A stretch of 64,000 nucleotides of DNA from assembly GCA_913019975.1 (NCBI GenBank), contig CAJWBH010000003.1, positions 158,662 through 222,661 on the forward strand, read 5' to 3'. This document shows positions 1 through 8,684 of this stretch, piece after piece. Origin of the DNA: Thalassolituus maritimus. GTDB lineage: Bacteria; Pseudomonadota; Gammaproteobacteria; Pseudomonadales; Oceanobacteraceae. The notes beneath the pieces were generated by a model. The model was not told the DNA's origin, did not search any database, and saw nothing but the letters and a program-made list of their open reading frames with translations. The stretch's first letter is position 1; each line of letters begins with the position of its first letter. Made by a program: the position numbers and the translations under genes.

Positions 1-81
1 TACCGGGCGGGAATGCAGTGTTAGAGTCCAATGTCAGAGTGCCATCACTCACTACCGATAACAGCAAAAAACGGAGCCCTC

Positions 82-1197
82 ATGAGTACCACAGATGCAC
101 TGTTTCAACCGATAACGCTTGGCAAGCTCGAACTCAGCAACCGTATCGTCATGGCGCCCATGACCCGCACCTACTCGCCGGGAAACGTGCCTAACGACCT
201 GAACGTCGCCTATTACGAACGACGTGCAGCGAACGGAGTCGGTCTCATCATTACCGAGGGCACCTGTGTCGGACATAAAGGCGCAAACGGCTATGCCCGC
301 GTTCCATTTATCTACGGTGAAGAAGCCTTAGCCGGCTGGAAGAAAGTGGTAGACGCTGTGCACGCTAAGGGCGGCAAAATCGCTCCTCAGCTATGGCACG
401 TGGGCGCTGTCCGCAAAGAAGGTACCGAGCCTGATCCATCCGTGCCCGGCTACAGTCCATCGGGCCTGTTCAAGCCCGGTCGCGAAACCGGCGTCGCAAT
501 GACAAAAGACGATATCAACGACGTCATCGAAGCCTTTGCTCAAGCCGCTGAAGATTCAAAACGCATTGGCTTTGATGCGGTTGAGATTCACGGCGCTCAT
601 GGTTACCTGATCGACCAATTCTTCTGGGAAGGAACAAATCAGCGCGATGATGAGTACGGTGGTGACCAGGTAGCACGTACCCGTTTTGCCTGTGAAATCG
701 TTCAGGCAATCCGTGATCGGGTCGGGCCTGATTTCCCGATTATTTTCCGCTTCTCTCAATGGAAGCAACAAGACTACAGCGCACGCATGTGCAATACGCC
801 GGAAGAGCTTGATGCGTTCCTGAAGCCGCTGGTAAATGCTGGCGTTGATATCTTCCACTGCTCTACTCGTCGCTTCTGGGAAAAAGAATTCGAAGGTTCT
901 GATATGAATCTTGCTGGCTGGACCAGAAAACTGACCGGAAAGCCTGCGATTACTGTCGGCAGTGTGGGTCTGAATGCCGGCTTTATTGATGAAGATAAAC
1001 GCGACATGATTGATGCATCGGGCGTTGCCCACGGCAACATTAATGAACTGGCCGAGCGCTTGGGCAATGACGAGTTTGACCTCGTCGCTGTAGGCCGTGC
1101 CCTGCTGCAAGACCCTGAGTGGGTTATAAAAGTTCGTGAAGGTCGCTTTGACGAACTGACGGATTACAGTAAGAAAGCATTGATGGAATTAATATAA
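82..1197 (+). CDS. NADH:flavin oxidoreductase, old yellow enzyme family
   Basis: Predicted FMN-dependent ene-reductase that reduces activated C=C bonds or related electrophiles with NAD(P)H in the cytoplasm; the substrate cannot be read from sequence. The 371-residue protein is a single TIM barrel. It opens with the family signature LSNRIVMAPMTR near residue 20, has the substrate/flavin motif HGAHGYLIDQFF near residue 171 followed by N-x-R-x-D-x-YGG, and ends with the phosphate-binding VAVGRALLQDPEW. It lacks the C-terminal FAD/NAD domain of 2,4-dienoyl-CoA reductases. The start at 82 is chosen because GGAG lies 5 nt upstream and the protein then begins like family members; an upstream ATG at 31 stays in frame but has no visible ribosome site. 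It stands alone and is followed by a 10-bp hairpin. Confidence 0.9.
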   Translation: MSTTDALFQPITLGKLELSNRIVMAPMTRTYSPGNVPNDLNVAYYERRAANGVGLIITEGTCVGHKGANGYARVPFIYGEEALAGWKKVVDAVHAKGGKIAPQLWHVGAVRKEGTEPDPSVPGYSPSGLFKPGRETGVAMTKDDINDVIEAFAQAAEDSKRIGFDAVEIHGAHGYLIDQFFWEGTNQRDDEYGGDQVARTRFACEIVQAIRDRVGPDFPIIFRFSQWKQQDYSARMCNTPEELDAFLKPLVNAGVDIFHCSTRRFWEKEFEGSDMNLAGWTRKLTGKPAITVGSVGLNAGFIDEDKRDMIDASGVAHGNINELAERLGNDEFDLVAVGRALLQDPEWVIKVREGRFDELTDYSKKALMELI

Positions 1198-1207
1198 GTT
1201 CATCAGA

Positions 1208-1233
1208 GCAGCATCACAGAGTCGTGATGCTGC
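1208..1233. terminator. Perfect 10-bp hairpin between convergent genes
   Basis: GCAGCATCAC pairs perfectly with GTGATGCTGC around a 6-nt loop. It lies between the stop of the flavin oxidoreductase and the stop of the leftward lipoprotein gene, so it could end transcription both ways. The T-run is weak on both sides, so intrinsic termination is likely but not certain. Confidence 0.55.
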
Positions 1234-1240
1234 ACCTCAT

Positions 1241-1636
1241 TTAATCAGCCAACTGCCAGCCGTTTTCAGTATCACGAAAACGAAATTCGGCTCGCTCAGT
1301 TACTTTCTGCCCTTTCTCGAATTTCCCATATTGCATTGATAGTGCAAGCAACCCGAAACCGTTAAAGAAACTGCCCACCAGAGAATCTGGGGTTTCGTCC
1401 TTTAAAGACTCACTGAAGGTTTTATAGTCGGTCAGAAATTCCAACTCATAGCGGACATCGGCTACATAAAACTCCTGATCCTTCCAGCCATTTAACTTTT
1501 CTACACTTACCACGCGAATCATATTGCTGACTGTCTTCTGCTGTGCAACAGACTCTTCAATCAGGGTGTCTGAAGGTGTGCCGCTACAGGCTGTGAGTAC
1601 AATACACACACATAGCATCAATAGAGTTCTGAACAT
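1241..1636 (-). CDS. Predicted outer-membrane or periplasmic lipoprotein, function unknown
   Basis: A 131-residue secreted protein. Residues 1-18 form a short hydrophobic signal peptide ending in the lipobox LTAC, so Cys18 should be lipidated. The mature part is charged, carries no motif I recognise, and ends with a strand-rich segment (RAEFRFRDTENGWQLAD), as in small lipoproteins with a cystatin- or NTF2-like fold. The ATG at 1636 is preferred over one at 1648 because AGGA sits about 6 nt before it. It lies 27 nt downstream of the pirin gene on the same strand, so the two are probably co-transcribed. No function is proposed. Confidence 0.75.
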   Translation of the reverse strand: MFRTLLMLCVCIVLTACSGTPSDTLIEESVAQQKTVSNMIRVVSVEKLNGWKDQEFYVADVRYELEFLTDYKTFSESLKDETPDSLVGSFFNGFGLLALSMQYGKFEKGQKVTERAEFRFRDTENGWQLAD

Positions 1637-1663
1637 TGTTGTCCTCATTATTTCTGGGAGTCA

Positions 1664-2359
1664 TTATTCCGCTAAAACAGATTTAACTATAAGTAATCGG
1701 GTGTCATCGGTTTTGGCCAGATACTCACCTTCATCAGGATAGAAAAGACTGCCGCGGAGAATCGTATGATTTCCTGCTTCCAGTTCACCTTGAAATAAGT
1801 AGCAAAGCCAGCCGTCCTGAAGTGACAGCAGTTCCTTTTCCATGAGACAAGAGATACTTAGTTCGGTATCTATACCCTGATACACAGTTGTCAGGCCACG
1901 ACCAACATCGATGACAGTCTGGCTCGCCCTCTCGGAAACGCTACCTGCCGGTTGAAGCCAAAGCTGTACCATACCCACAATATCAGCATCTGGGTTGATT
2001 TCATTGTGCATAAAACCGGATTTTCCCGAGCGTTGCACCATAACCTGCCCGGCTTTAATTTCGACTAAGCCTTGAGTACTGTCTTCAGCTACGCTATCCG
2101 GTTGTACCTCTGCCGAGCCTTCATGATGAAGACGCCCGCGGGTAACGATACTGACAATATCGATGTCGCTGTGTTGATGACGCCCAGTGCTGCCACCCGG
2201 CTTAAAGTACGCGTGCGCAAGATACATTAACTGGCCCAAGCCCTCCCAGGTATCCTCACGCTTCTGATATCCGAACTGACGCGAGTCCATCACCAGAATG
2301 CGTTCTCTCACGCCCGCAAAACCGACGATATCCAGAGTGTCGTAATTTAACAGTCTCAT
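1664..2359 (-). CDS. Pirin family protein (bicupin)
   Basis: Pirins are two-cupin, metal-binding cytosolic proteins. Some bacterial members are quercetin dioxygenases, others bind redox or central-metabolic enzymes. This 231-residue protein has the N-terminal cupin with the metal-ligand cluster GRHQHSDIDIVSIV and LHHEGS (roughly residues 59-84), a later FMHNE that supplies the remaining ligand, and a shorter C-terminal cupin. The start at 2359 gives the pirin-like N-terminus MRLLNYDTLD. An upstream in-frame extension to 2455 is possible but resembles no family member and would nearly reach the divergent gene. It is the probable first gene of a two-gene unit with the lipoprotein. The exact activity is unknown. 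Confidence 0.8.
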   Translation of the reverse strand: MRLLNYDTLDIVGFAGVRERILVMDSRQFGYQKREDTWEGLGQLMYLAHAYFKPGGSTGRHQHSDIDIVSIVTRGRLHHEGSAEVQPDSVAEDSTQGLVEIKAGQVMVQRSGKSGFMHNEINPDADIVGMVQLWLQPAGSVSERASQTVIDVGRGLTTVYQGIDTELSISCLMEKELLSLQDGWLCYLFQGELEAGNHTILRGSLFYPDEGEYLAKTDDTRLLIVKSVLAE

Positions 2360-2476
2360 AAGAAGTTGCTCTGCAAAAAAACGTCCAACGAATCCTGAGT
2401 GTGTGTTGTTTGGGGCCAGACCGACTGGTATTCTTGCACACCAATAGGACAGCAAAGCTGACAGGGAGCCTCAATA

Positions 2477-3541
2477 GTGTCAATGATCGTACATCACCGC
2501 CGTAAACTCGCCTACACTCTGGGCAGCAAAGCCGACACACGCCAGTTTATTCCATTTTCAAAGAACACCAATACCAACCGAGGCCGCAAAGTATTTATCG
2601 ACGCTGCTCTGGCGCCTTTGTTTGCTCATGCCTTTCAATCGGATGAAGCCAGCGCATTACAAATGACCTCCAAAATTGAGCAGCTGGGCGCTTTAGGTGG
2701 CAATGTCACTGCCAACCAGAACACAGGTACGCCATTCGAATATATGGAGAGTATTGGCAAGCTGGCGATTTACTATCAGATTCATCAAGGCTCTGAAGAC
2801 AATCAAACTCCTGCCGGGGTGTATATCACAGGTGTTCAACGGGCTTCTGAAGAAGGTGAAGACCAAGCTGGGCTATATCAAAGCTTTGAAGGTAAATCAG
2901 CTGAGGTACTCACGAAAATTGCTGAACACGAGCAAGGCTTTATCAAAGCGCATGCAAAAGCAACGCGGGCAGCAAGGGTACTTCAAACTCTTGCCGGGGT
3001 TGACGGCTGGGAGGTTCCAAACAGTTTTAATTTTTTCTATATTCCAGCTGCGATTGAGAATGAGATGGGGCTATGGATGACACCGGATTCAAGAGCCATG
3101 CGCCCGGCCGTGGTTGCGAAAGAGCTTGCTAGTGTATTAAGTGAAACACAGAAGCACCGTAGTAATGGTAAACCGATAAAATGGCAGATCGAGGGTGACA
3201 CGGTTAAGTTACTGCAATTAGCCGTAGAGCACTTACCCAATCTACTAGATAAACACCACTTTATACTGACAAACCCCGTCGCTGACACCGCTCAGGTCGT
3301 TAATGCATTTCAGCGCCGAGGTGCCAAAATAGAGGGTAAATTCACCGATAATAAAAGAGCGCTGGCATCGGCAAAAGTATCATCAGAAATAAGTTCGTCT
3401 AATACCGATCTGAAGGAGGCATTGGCCAAAGCTGGATCAGGTTCAAACACGGCCCTCTCAAACTACAACTCAAGTACTGGAAGCATAAAATCCAGCTTTA
3501 TTGAATACGTTAAGAATTTAACTGGGACACTGGCATGGTAA
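2477..3541 (+). CDS. Hypothetical protein, first gene of an unknown two-gene module
   Basis: I do not recognise this 354-residue protein. It has no signal peptide and no membrane segment, so it should be soluble. An Ala/Glu/Lys-rich helical stretch (about residues 120-175) precedes a central part containing NSFNFFYIPAAIENEMG. The C-terminal 70 residues are rich in Ser, Asn, Ala and Lys and look like a low-complexity or helical tail. The GTG at 2477 is favoured over the ATG at 2483 because AGGGAG lies 8 nt before the GTG and 14 nt before the ATG. The stop overlaps the start of the next gene by 7 bases, implying translational coupling. The two genes look more AT-rich than their neighbours. Confidence 0.7.
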   Translation: MSMIVHHRRKLAYTLGSKADTRQFIPFSKNTNTNRGRKVFIDAALAPLFAHAFQSDEASALQMTSKIEQLGALGGNVTANQNTGTPFEYMESIGKLAIYYQIHQGSEDNQTPAGVYITGVQRASEEGEDQAGLYQSFEGKSAEVLTKIAEHEQGFIKAHAKATRAARVLQTLAGVDGWEVPNSFNFFYIPAAIENEMGLWMTPDSRAMRPAVVAKELASVLSETQKHRSNGKPIKWQIEGDTVKLLQLAVEHLPNLLDKHHFILTNPVADTAQVVNAFQRRGAKIEGKFTDNKRALASAKVSSEISSSNTDLKEALAKAGSGSNTALSNYNSSTGSIKSSFIEYVKNLTGTLAW

Positions 3542-4248
3542 AACTTCTTACAGGACCAGATTTCTCGGACCAGGTAATATTCACGTTCACTACGGACGTT
3601 GCCAGCATATACATCCCTGTTCCGACTGCGAGCATAGAAAAAACCAAGTCCTGTGACACAGAAATTGGCTCACTGTCGGACCATGCAACGTACGATGTAC
3701 CGTCAGAAGACTGGATGTCTTATAAGCGTGTTATGAGGAGTTCTTTTCAATACTACCGGAAGAGCTCCGGTTTAGAACTATCTTCTACCCATCTCATGGT
3801 ACAAATCTTTCAGGTCAGTAAAGCGAGTGCCACTGTGACAAGGCTATCCGTGGATGATGCAAAGCGCTACTTAATAGAGATAAGAGATCACCTTAAAGAA
3901 AAACTGATTGAAAATGATTTCAATCCAGATTTTTTTGTATTTCCGAGTTCAATTGATGAAGCCGTGGAACTTAAATCAAATGGTATCCATTGGGCATATA
4001 TGCGTACAGGATATGCTGAGCTTGGTCCACCAGATCTGTGTTTCGTTACTCCGCTTAGTTCAAATACTTTGCTGATGATTGAAGGAGACACAGGGGATTA
4101 CAACTTTGAGCTACCCGACGGGCATAGCGACGCCATGCTACTTGAGGCTGAAAACGACCTTTTCGATTTCATCAAATCCATCCGCATCGACTTCTCTCCA
4201 GAGATTCAGGCTCAGATCGACAAAGCCAGAACAACTGAAAGTGCCTGA
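3535..4248 (+). CDS. Hypothetical acidic protein, second gene of an unknown two-gene module
   Basis: I do not recognise this 237-residue soluble protein. It lacks a signal peptide and transmembrane segments and is rich in Asp and Glu, especially after residue 170. A helical segment (SVDDAKRYLIEIRDHLKEKL, about residues 105-124) precedes a strand-rich region with FFVFPSS and WAYMRTGY. Its ATG lies inside the end of the upstream gene (ATGGTAA arrangement), so the two are surely co-expressed and perhaps act as partners. A small acidic protein encoded directly after a larger partner is a layout seen in toxin/immunity and chaperone/effector pairs, but no motif supports either role. Confidence 0.7.
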   Translation: MVKLLTGPDFSDQVIFTFTTDVASIYIPVPTASIEKTKSCDTEIGSLSDHATYDVPSEDWMSYKRVMRSSFQYYRKSSGLELSSTHLMVQIFQVSKASATVTRLSVDDAKRYLIEIRDHLKEKLIENDFNPDFFVFPSSIDEAVELKSNGIHWAYMRTGYAELGPPDLCFVTPLSSNTLLMIEGDTGDYNFELPDGHSDAMLLEAENDLFDFIKSIRIDFSPEIQAQIDKARTTESA

Positions 4249-4264
4249 TCATTCGATTCCGGCA

Positions 4265-4684
4265 CTACTCTCCCTGCAGAGTAAGTACTAACCGACGACT
4301 ACCACCGTAATCACGGTGCTCGCACAGGTATATTCCCTGCCAAGTCCCCAGAGCGAGCCTGCCATTCGTCACTGGAATGGTAAGAGATGGTCCAAGTAAG
4401 CTGGATTTAATATGGGCGGGCAGATCGTCAGGGCCTTCGTCATTGTGTTTGTAGTATGGCTGATTTTCAGGCACCAACCGGCTGAACACTTCTTCAAAGT
4501 CCACTCTCACTGTCGGGTCAGCGTTTTCGTTAATTGTCAGAGACGCTGAGGTGTGTTGAATAAACACATGAAGCAGACCAACGGAAACATCGGCAAGCTC
4601 AGGCAACGCCTGTTCAATCTCACGGGTAATTAAATGAAAGCCGCGAGCGCGAGCTTTTAACTGGATGGTTTTCTGGGTCCACAT
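4265..4684 (-). CDS. yjbQ: YjbQ/UPF0047 family protein
   Basis: A 139-residue single-domain cytosolic protein very close in my memory to E. coli YjbQ, a family with weak thiamine-phosphate-synthase-like activity and uncertain physiological role. The family core is intact: [17 protein letters not shown] near residue 45, [12 protein letters not shown] near 84, and [18 protein letters not shown] near 115, which together carry the conserved His, Glu and Asn of the putative active site. The ATG at 4684 is chosen over a GTG at 4693 because AAGGTG lies 6 nt upstream and the resulting MWTQKTIQL matches homologues. It converges with the unknown pair, with only 16 bp between stops. Confidence 0.9.
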   Translation of the reverse strand: MWTQKTIQLKARARGFHLITREIEQALPELADVSVGLLHVFIQHTSASLTINENADPTVRVDFEEVFSRLVPENQPYYKHNDEGPDDLPAHIKSSLLGPSLTIPVTNGRLALGTWQGIYLCEHRDYGGSRRLVLTLQGE

Positions 4685-4745
4685 AGGCGACACCTTGTGT
4701 CAGAAAATAAGTGATATTCGGAGCGGGATATATCTATGAAATGAA

Positions 4746-4862
4746 GAAGCGTCAGCGAGGCCGCAACAACATGGCGCAGAATTTTATGGAAGCGGAGCGT
4801 ATTGTAATACGTGAGCATTCCGGAAAACTCTGCAACACAGTTGTTGCAACGCAGCTAGCTTC
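4746..4862. repeat. 117-bp intergenic dyad (REP/MITE-like element)
   Basis: The segment folds on itself almost end to end. GAAGC at 4746 answers GCTTC at 4858. GCAACAAC near 4763 answers GTTGTTGC near 4841. A roughly 30-nt inner arm centred on AGCGTATT (4795-4802) answers AATACGTGAGC (4806-4816) with few mismatches. It fills the gap between ffh and yjbQ and encodes nothing. I see only this copy in the window. The size and structure resemble non-autonomous or REP-type intergenic palindromes. It could also fold in mRNA as the 3' end of ffh, though there is no T-tract. Confidence 0.65.
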
Positions 4863-4873
4863 GGGCCAGCTGC

Positions 4874-6280
4874 TTAGCGCATCATAGGAGGCATCCCACC
4901 CGGCGGCATACCACCACCGCCCGGACCACCTGGTCCTCCCATGCCGCCCATAGCGCGCATCATTTTCTTCATGCCACCTTTGGCCGTGACCTTTTTCATC
5001 ATTTTCTGCATTTGCTTGTGCTGCTTCAGAACGCGATTCACATCCTGAATCTGCGTACCAGAACCCGCTGCAATACGCTTTTTGCGTGAGCCGTTGATTT
5101 TGTCCGGGAAGCGGCGTTCATCAAGGGTCATAGAGAAAATGATGGATTCCATCTGCTTAAACTGGCCTTCCGCAGCGGTCGTCTGCTTGGCCATAGCACC
5201 CAGGTTACCCATACCCGGCAGCTTATCCAGCATACCTGTCAGGCCGCCCATGTTTTTCATCTGCTGAATCTGATCAAGGAAGTCTTCCAGATCGAAGCCT
5301 TTGCCTGTTTTCAGTTTCTTGGCAAGCTTGTCGGCTTTCGACTTATCGATCTTACGTTCTGCTTCTTCGATCAGGGTGAGAACGTCACCCATATCGAGAA
5401 TACGTGAAGCAACACGGTCAGGGTGGAAAGGCTCGAGCGCGTCGGTCTTTTCGCCCATCCCCATAAACTTGATCGGCTTACCCGTAATATGACGCACTGA
5501 CAGAGCTGCACCACCGCGCGCATCACCATCTGCCTTGGTCAGTACAACACCGGTCAGAGGCAAGGCATCATTAAATGCCTTGGCTGTATTCGCAGCGTCC
5601 TGACCTGTCATCGCGTCGACGACAAAGAGAGTCTCAATCGGCGTAATAGCAGCGTGGAGATCTTTGATCTCACCCATCATCTGCTCATCGACTGTCAGAC
5701 GACCCGCGGTATCCACCAACAGAACATCGTACGCACCACGGCGGGCAGCATCGATCGCGCCTTTAGCGATATCGATCGGTTTTTCATCTGCCGTCGATGG
5801 GTGAAAGCCAGCACCGACTTCATTCGCCAGAGTTTCAAGCTGTTTGATCGCCGCAGGACGATACACGTCCGCAGAAACCACCATCACTTTCTTTTTCTCG
5901 CGCTCAGCAAGATACTTCGCAAGCTTACCAACGGTCGTTGTTTTACCTGCGCCCTGCAGACCCGCCATCATCACGATGGCTGGAGGCTGTGTCGCCAGGT
6001 TCAGTTTTTCGTTGGCTTCGCCCATGACACTTTGCAGTTCTTCATGGACGATTTTCAGGAATACCTGACCAGGGTTGAGGCTCTTCAGTACATCGGTACC
6101 GACAGCACGCTCTTTGACCTGCGCGGTAAAATCTTTTACGACCGGCAGGGCCACGTCGGCTTCCAACAGCGCCATGCGCACTTCACGCATGGTGCCTTTG
6201 ATATTCTCTTCGGTCAGCTTCGCCTGGCCAGTAATGCCTTTTAAGGCACTGCCCAAGCGGTCGGTAAGGCTTTCAAACAT
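4874..6280 (-). CDS. ffh: Signal recognition particle protein Ffh
   Basis: GTPase that binds 4.5S RNA and signal sequences and delivers ribosomes to FtsY/SecYEG at the inner membrane. The 468 residues show the N-terminal helical bundle (1-95), the G domain with P-loop GLQGAGKTT (107-115), DTAGR near 190 and TKADGDARGG near 248. A methionine-rich M domain follows (330-468), with clusters MQKMMKK and MKKMM before a Gly/Pro/Met tail. All are intact. It is divergent from the ypjD-like gene. The same ffh / ypjD / CNNM neighbourhood occurs in Pseudomonas. No 4.5S RNA gene was found in the window. Confidence 0.98.
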   Translation of the reverse strand: MFESLTDRLGSALKGITGQAKLTEENIKGTMREVRMALLEADVALPVVKDFTAQVKERAVGTDVLKSLNPGQVFLKIVHEELQSVMGEANEKLNLATQPPAIVMMAGLQGAGKTTTVGKLAKYLAEREKKKVMVVSADVYRPAAIKQLETLANEVGAGFHPSTADEKPIDIAKGAIDAARRGAYDVLLVDTAGRLTVDEQMMGEIKDLHAAITPIETLFVVDAMTGQDAANTAKAFNDALPLTGVVLTKADGDARGGAALSVRHITGKPIKFMGMGEKTDALEPFHPDRVASRILDMGDVLTLIEEAERKIDKSKADKLAKKLKTGKGFDLEDFLDQIQQMKNMGGLTGMLDKLPGMGNLGAMAKQTTAAEGQFKQMESIIFSMTLDERRFPDKINGSRKKRIAAGSGTQIQDVNRVLKQHKQMQKMMKKVTAKGGMKKMMRAMGGMGGPGGPGGGGMPPGGMPPMMR

Positions 6281-6453
6281 CTTGATGACTCTGTCTGACG
6301 GTAAATAAATAAGTAGGTGAGTATACCGCGTTGCCCCTCAGGTTCCCAATGCTGCAACACTGCAGCTTTACAAGTAGCCCGGGCTGGCATGATTGCACTT
6401 CCTTGAGGTGGCCCCTTATGCGACACTGGCGCTATTCGTGTTGGGGAAGTTTC

Positions 6454-7254
6454 ATGACAGCATTAGCGTTGGCAGTACCGGCTGCCGGTTTTTATCTGTT
6501 TGCCGCTTTGCGCCAGCTACTTGTCATCAAGGGCAGCAAAGCACCACAGCGAGGCCTGTTGCTGGGCTTTGCATCAATTGGCGCACTTCTGCACCTGGCA
6601 TCACTGTCTGTCACGCTGGTCAGTGAACATGCTCTCAATATGGCCATGTTTCAGGTCGGTTCGCTGATCGCACTGATTATTACCCTGCTTCTTCTGTTTT
6701 CAGCCTGGCGCAAACCCGTCGACAATCTGTTCACTGGCCTGCTACCGATGGGGGCGGTTGTCGCCGTACTGGCGGCTGTGATCCAGCATCAGGTACTGTT
6801 AACCGACCTTAGTTACGCGCTGATCTGGCACATACTGCTATCGATCGTTGCCTTCAGCCTGTTCACCATCGCGTCGGTGCAGGCAATTCTGGTTATTCTT
6901 CAGGACAGAAACCTGCGGAAGCATCAGACCCGGGGCCTAATACGCTCCCTACCGCCGCTGCAGACCATGGATGCCCTGTTATTCGAAATTCTGTGGTTGG
7001 CGATGCTACTGCTGACCGCCTCTTTCGTTGTTGGCTTGCCAGCCGTTGAGAGCCTGAGCAGTCAACACCTGATCCATAAAGTGGCATTCTCACTGGTCGG
7101 CTGGATTGTCTTTGCGACTCTGCTCTTCGGTCGATACCGCTTTGGCTGGCGCGGCCCCGTCGCCAGCAAATGGACTCTGACCGGCACCGGCTTTCTGATT
7201 CTCGCCTACTTTGGTACTCAGTTTGTACTGGAGTATGTGCTCGACCGGGCCTGA
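6454..7254 (+). CDS. ypjD: CcsA/HemX-type inner-membrane protein (YpjD family)
   Basis: A 266-residue protein with about eight hydrophobic helices, of the cytochrome c assembly (CcsA/CcmC) superfamily. YpjD itself has no settled role. Family features visible here are the first-helix region leading to RQLL, the paired His in transmembrane segments (YALIWHILLS near 130 and SQHLIHKVAF near 205), and the C-terminal RYRFGWRG loop before a last helix. The ATG at 6454 is chosen because GGGGAAG lies 5-11 nt upstream and the length then equals the family norm; the frame is open to 6331 but that extension has no family resemblance. It is divergent from ffh. Confidence 0.85.
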   Translation: MTALALAVPAAGFYLFAALRQLLVIKGSKAPQRGLLLGFASIGALLHLASLSVTLVSEHALNMAMFQVGSLIALIITLLLLFSAWRKPVDNLFTGLLPMGAVVAVLAAVIQHQVLLTDLSYALIWHILLSIVAFSLFTIASVQAILVILQDRNLRKHQTRGLIRSLPPLQTMDALLFEILWLAMLLLTASFVVGLPAVESLSSQHLIHKVAFSLVGWIVFATLLFGRYRFGWRGPVASKWTLTGTGFLILAYFGTQFVLEYVLDRA

Positions 7255-7279
7255 GCCTTCAGACCGGTCAGCCAGCCGC

Positions 7280-7307
7280 TTGACACCCTAACGTCAGTGC
7301 CTATGAT
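7280..7307 (+). promoter_or_regulatory. Sigma-70 promoter for the CNNM/CorC gene
   Basis: A perfect TTGACA (7280-7285) is separated by 16 nt from TATGAT (7302-7307). It lies about 30 nt before the translation start at 7339 and just after the ypjD-like stop, giving a short leader. Confidence 0.75.
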
Positions 7308-7338
7308 GGCGGAATCGTATCAGTTATAGGACACCGTC

Positions 7339-8625
7339 TTGAACGACGTTCCCTTGAGTGTGCTCTTCGGCATACTTGCTCTTTTAATCGTGTTGTCAGG
7401 TTTCTTCTCAAGCTCTGAAACCGGCATGATGTCTCTCAACCGCTACCGTCTGCGCCACCTCGCCAAGAGTAAGCACAAAGGAGCCATGCGCTCGGTTAAG
7501 CTTCTTGAGAAGCCAGACCGGATGATCGGTACCATTCTCACCGGCAACAATCTGGTGAACTTTGCTGCGGCTGCCTTAGCAACCATCATCAGCCAGCGGC
7601 TATGGCCGGACAATCCGGATCTGGCGGTGTTCGTAAACACCATACTGTTCACCCTGATTGTGTTGATCTTCGCAGAACTGACACCGAAGACTCTGGCAGC
7701 GATTGCGCCGGAGAAAATCGCCTTCCCGGCCTCATCGATCCTTTTGTGGCTGCAATGGGCGCTTCATCCAGCGGTGTGGTTTGTTAATACTATTGCCAAC
7801 TGGTTGCTTAAACTGGTTCGTGTTGATGTCGCCAATGCGACACCAGACAACCTGAGTACCGAAGAACTGCGTACCGTAGTCCGCGAAGCGGGCTCTATGA
7901 TACCGAAACGTCACCAGCACATGCTGATCTCCATTCTTGACCTGGAGAAGATGACGGTGAACGACATTATGGTGCCGCGAAACGAAGTGGTGGGTATCGA
8001 CCTCGACGACCCGCTGAGCGACATCATTCAGCAGCTGCGTACCACGCAACACACGCGCCTGCCTGTCTTCCGCGGAGACATCAACAATGTCGTCGGCGTT
8101 CTGCATACCCGGAATATCAGCCGCTTTCTTTCATCCGGTGAATACCTGAAAGAAGACATCGAAAAGCTTTCGCGCGAGCCTTACTTCATCCCTGAGAGCA
8201 CGCCTCTGCATACCCAGTTGTTTAACTTTCAGAAGTATCAGCGTCGCATTGCACTTGTGGTCGATGAATACGGTGATGTTCATGGCATCTGCACTCTCGA
8301 GGACATTCTCGAAGAGATCGTCGGCGAGTTTACGACCGATGTTGCCGCAGCCAGCTCGCCGGATGTTCATCCGCAGGAAGACGGCAGTTTCATCATTGAT
8401 GGCACCGCTTTCGTCCGCGATGTAAACAAGTCGATGCACTGGGAATTACCGATTGATGGGCCAAAATCCGTGAGCGGCCTGATCGTCGAGTACCTGGAGC
8501 ATATTCCTGAATCTCCCGTCTGCCTCCGCATTGGCCGCTACCGTATTGAAATCATGCAGATCAAAGACAACACGATACGCAGTGCCAAAGTAACGATTGA
8601 CCCGAATATCCGCGACGACGACTGA
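7339..8625 (+). CDS. CNNM/CorC-type transporter or Mg2+/Co2+ efflux-associated protein (YfjD-like)
   Basis: Inner-membrane protein of the HlyC/CorC (CNNM) family, linked to Mg2+ and Co2+ homeostasis. The 428 residues contain a DUF21/CNNM membrane domain (1-180) with SSSETGMMSLNRYRLRHLA near residue 23, a pair of CBS domains (about 200-320) for nucleotide sensing, and a C-terminal CorC_HlyC domain (340-428). The start is a TTG at 7339 with a weak TAGG about 9 nt upstream. It is accepted because homologues begin a similar distance before the SETG motif. A good promoter lies at 7280-7307. A substrate cannot be assigned from sequence. Confidence 0.9.
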   Translation: MNDVPLSVLFGILALLIVLSGFFSSSETGMMSLNRYRLRHLAKSKHKGAMRSVKLLEKPDRMIGTILTGNNLVNFAAAALATIISQRLWPDNPDLAVFVNTILFTLIVLIFAELTPKTLAAIAPEKIAFPASSILLWLQWALHPAVWFVNTIANWLLKLVRVDVANATPDNLSTEELRTVVREAGSMIPKRHQHMLISILDLEKMTVNDIMVPRNEVVGIDLDDPLSDIIQQLRTTQHTRLPVFRGDINNVVGVLHTRNISRFLSSGEYLKEDIEKLSREPYFIPESTPLHTQLFNFQKYQRRIALVVDEYGDVHGICTLEDILEEIVGEFTTDVAAASSPDVHPQEDGSFIIDGTAFVRDVNKSMHWELPIDGPKSVSGLIVEYLEHIPESPVCLRIGRYRIEIMQIKDNTIRSAKVTIDPNIRDDD

Positions 8626-8658
8626 CAGGTTTTTCTGACCTGCGAATGTCCGCCGATG

Positions 8659-8684
8659 CCGCTGGGGTATAACTGCCCCAGCGG
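8659..8684. other. 9-bp GC-rich hairpin between the CNNM gene and metG
   Basis: CCGCTGGGG pairs perfectly with CCCCAGCGG around an 8-nt loop. No T-run follows on either strand, so it is not a classical intrinsic terminator. It could block 3' decay of the upstream mRNA or fold in the metG leader. A TACAAT (8691-8696) just downstream could be the metG -10. Confidence 0.5.

Noticed and set aside
556-1110. Minus-strand frame of 184 codons inside the flavin oxidoreductase gene
   Set aside because: Antisense shadow of a clearly conserved gene, with no motif or ribosome site.
6331-6453. N-terminal extension of the YpjD-like protein and an overlapping hydrophobic frame from 6393
   Set aside because: The ATG at 6454 has a good ribosome site and gives the normal family length, so no frameshift or longer protein is needed.
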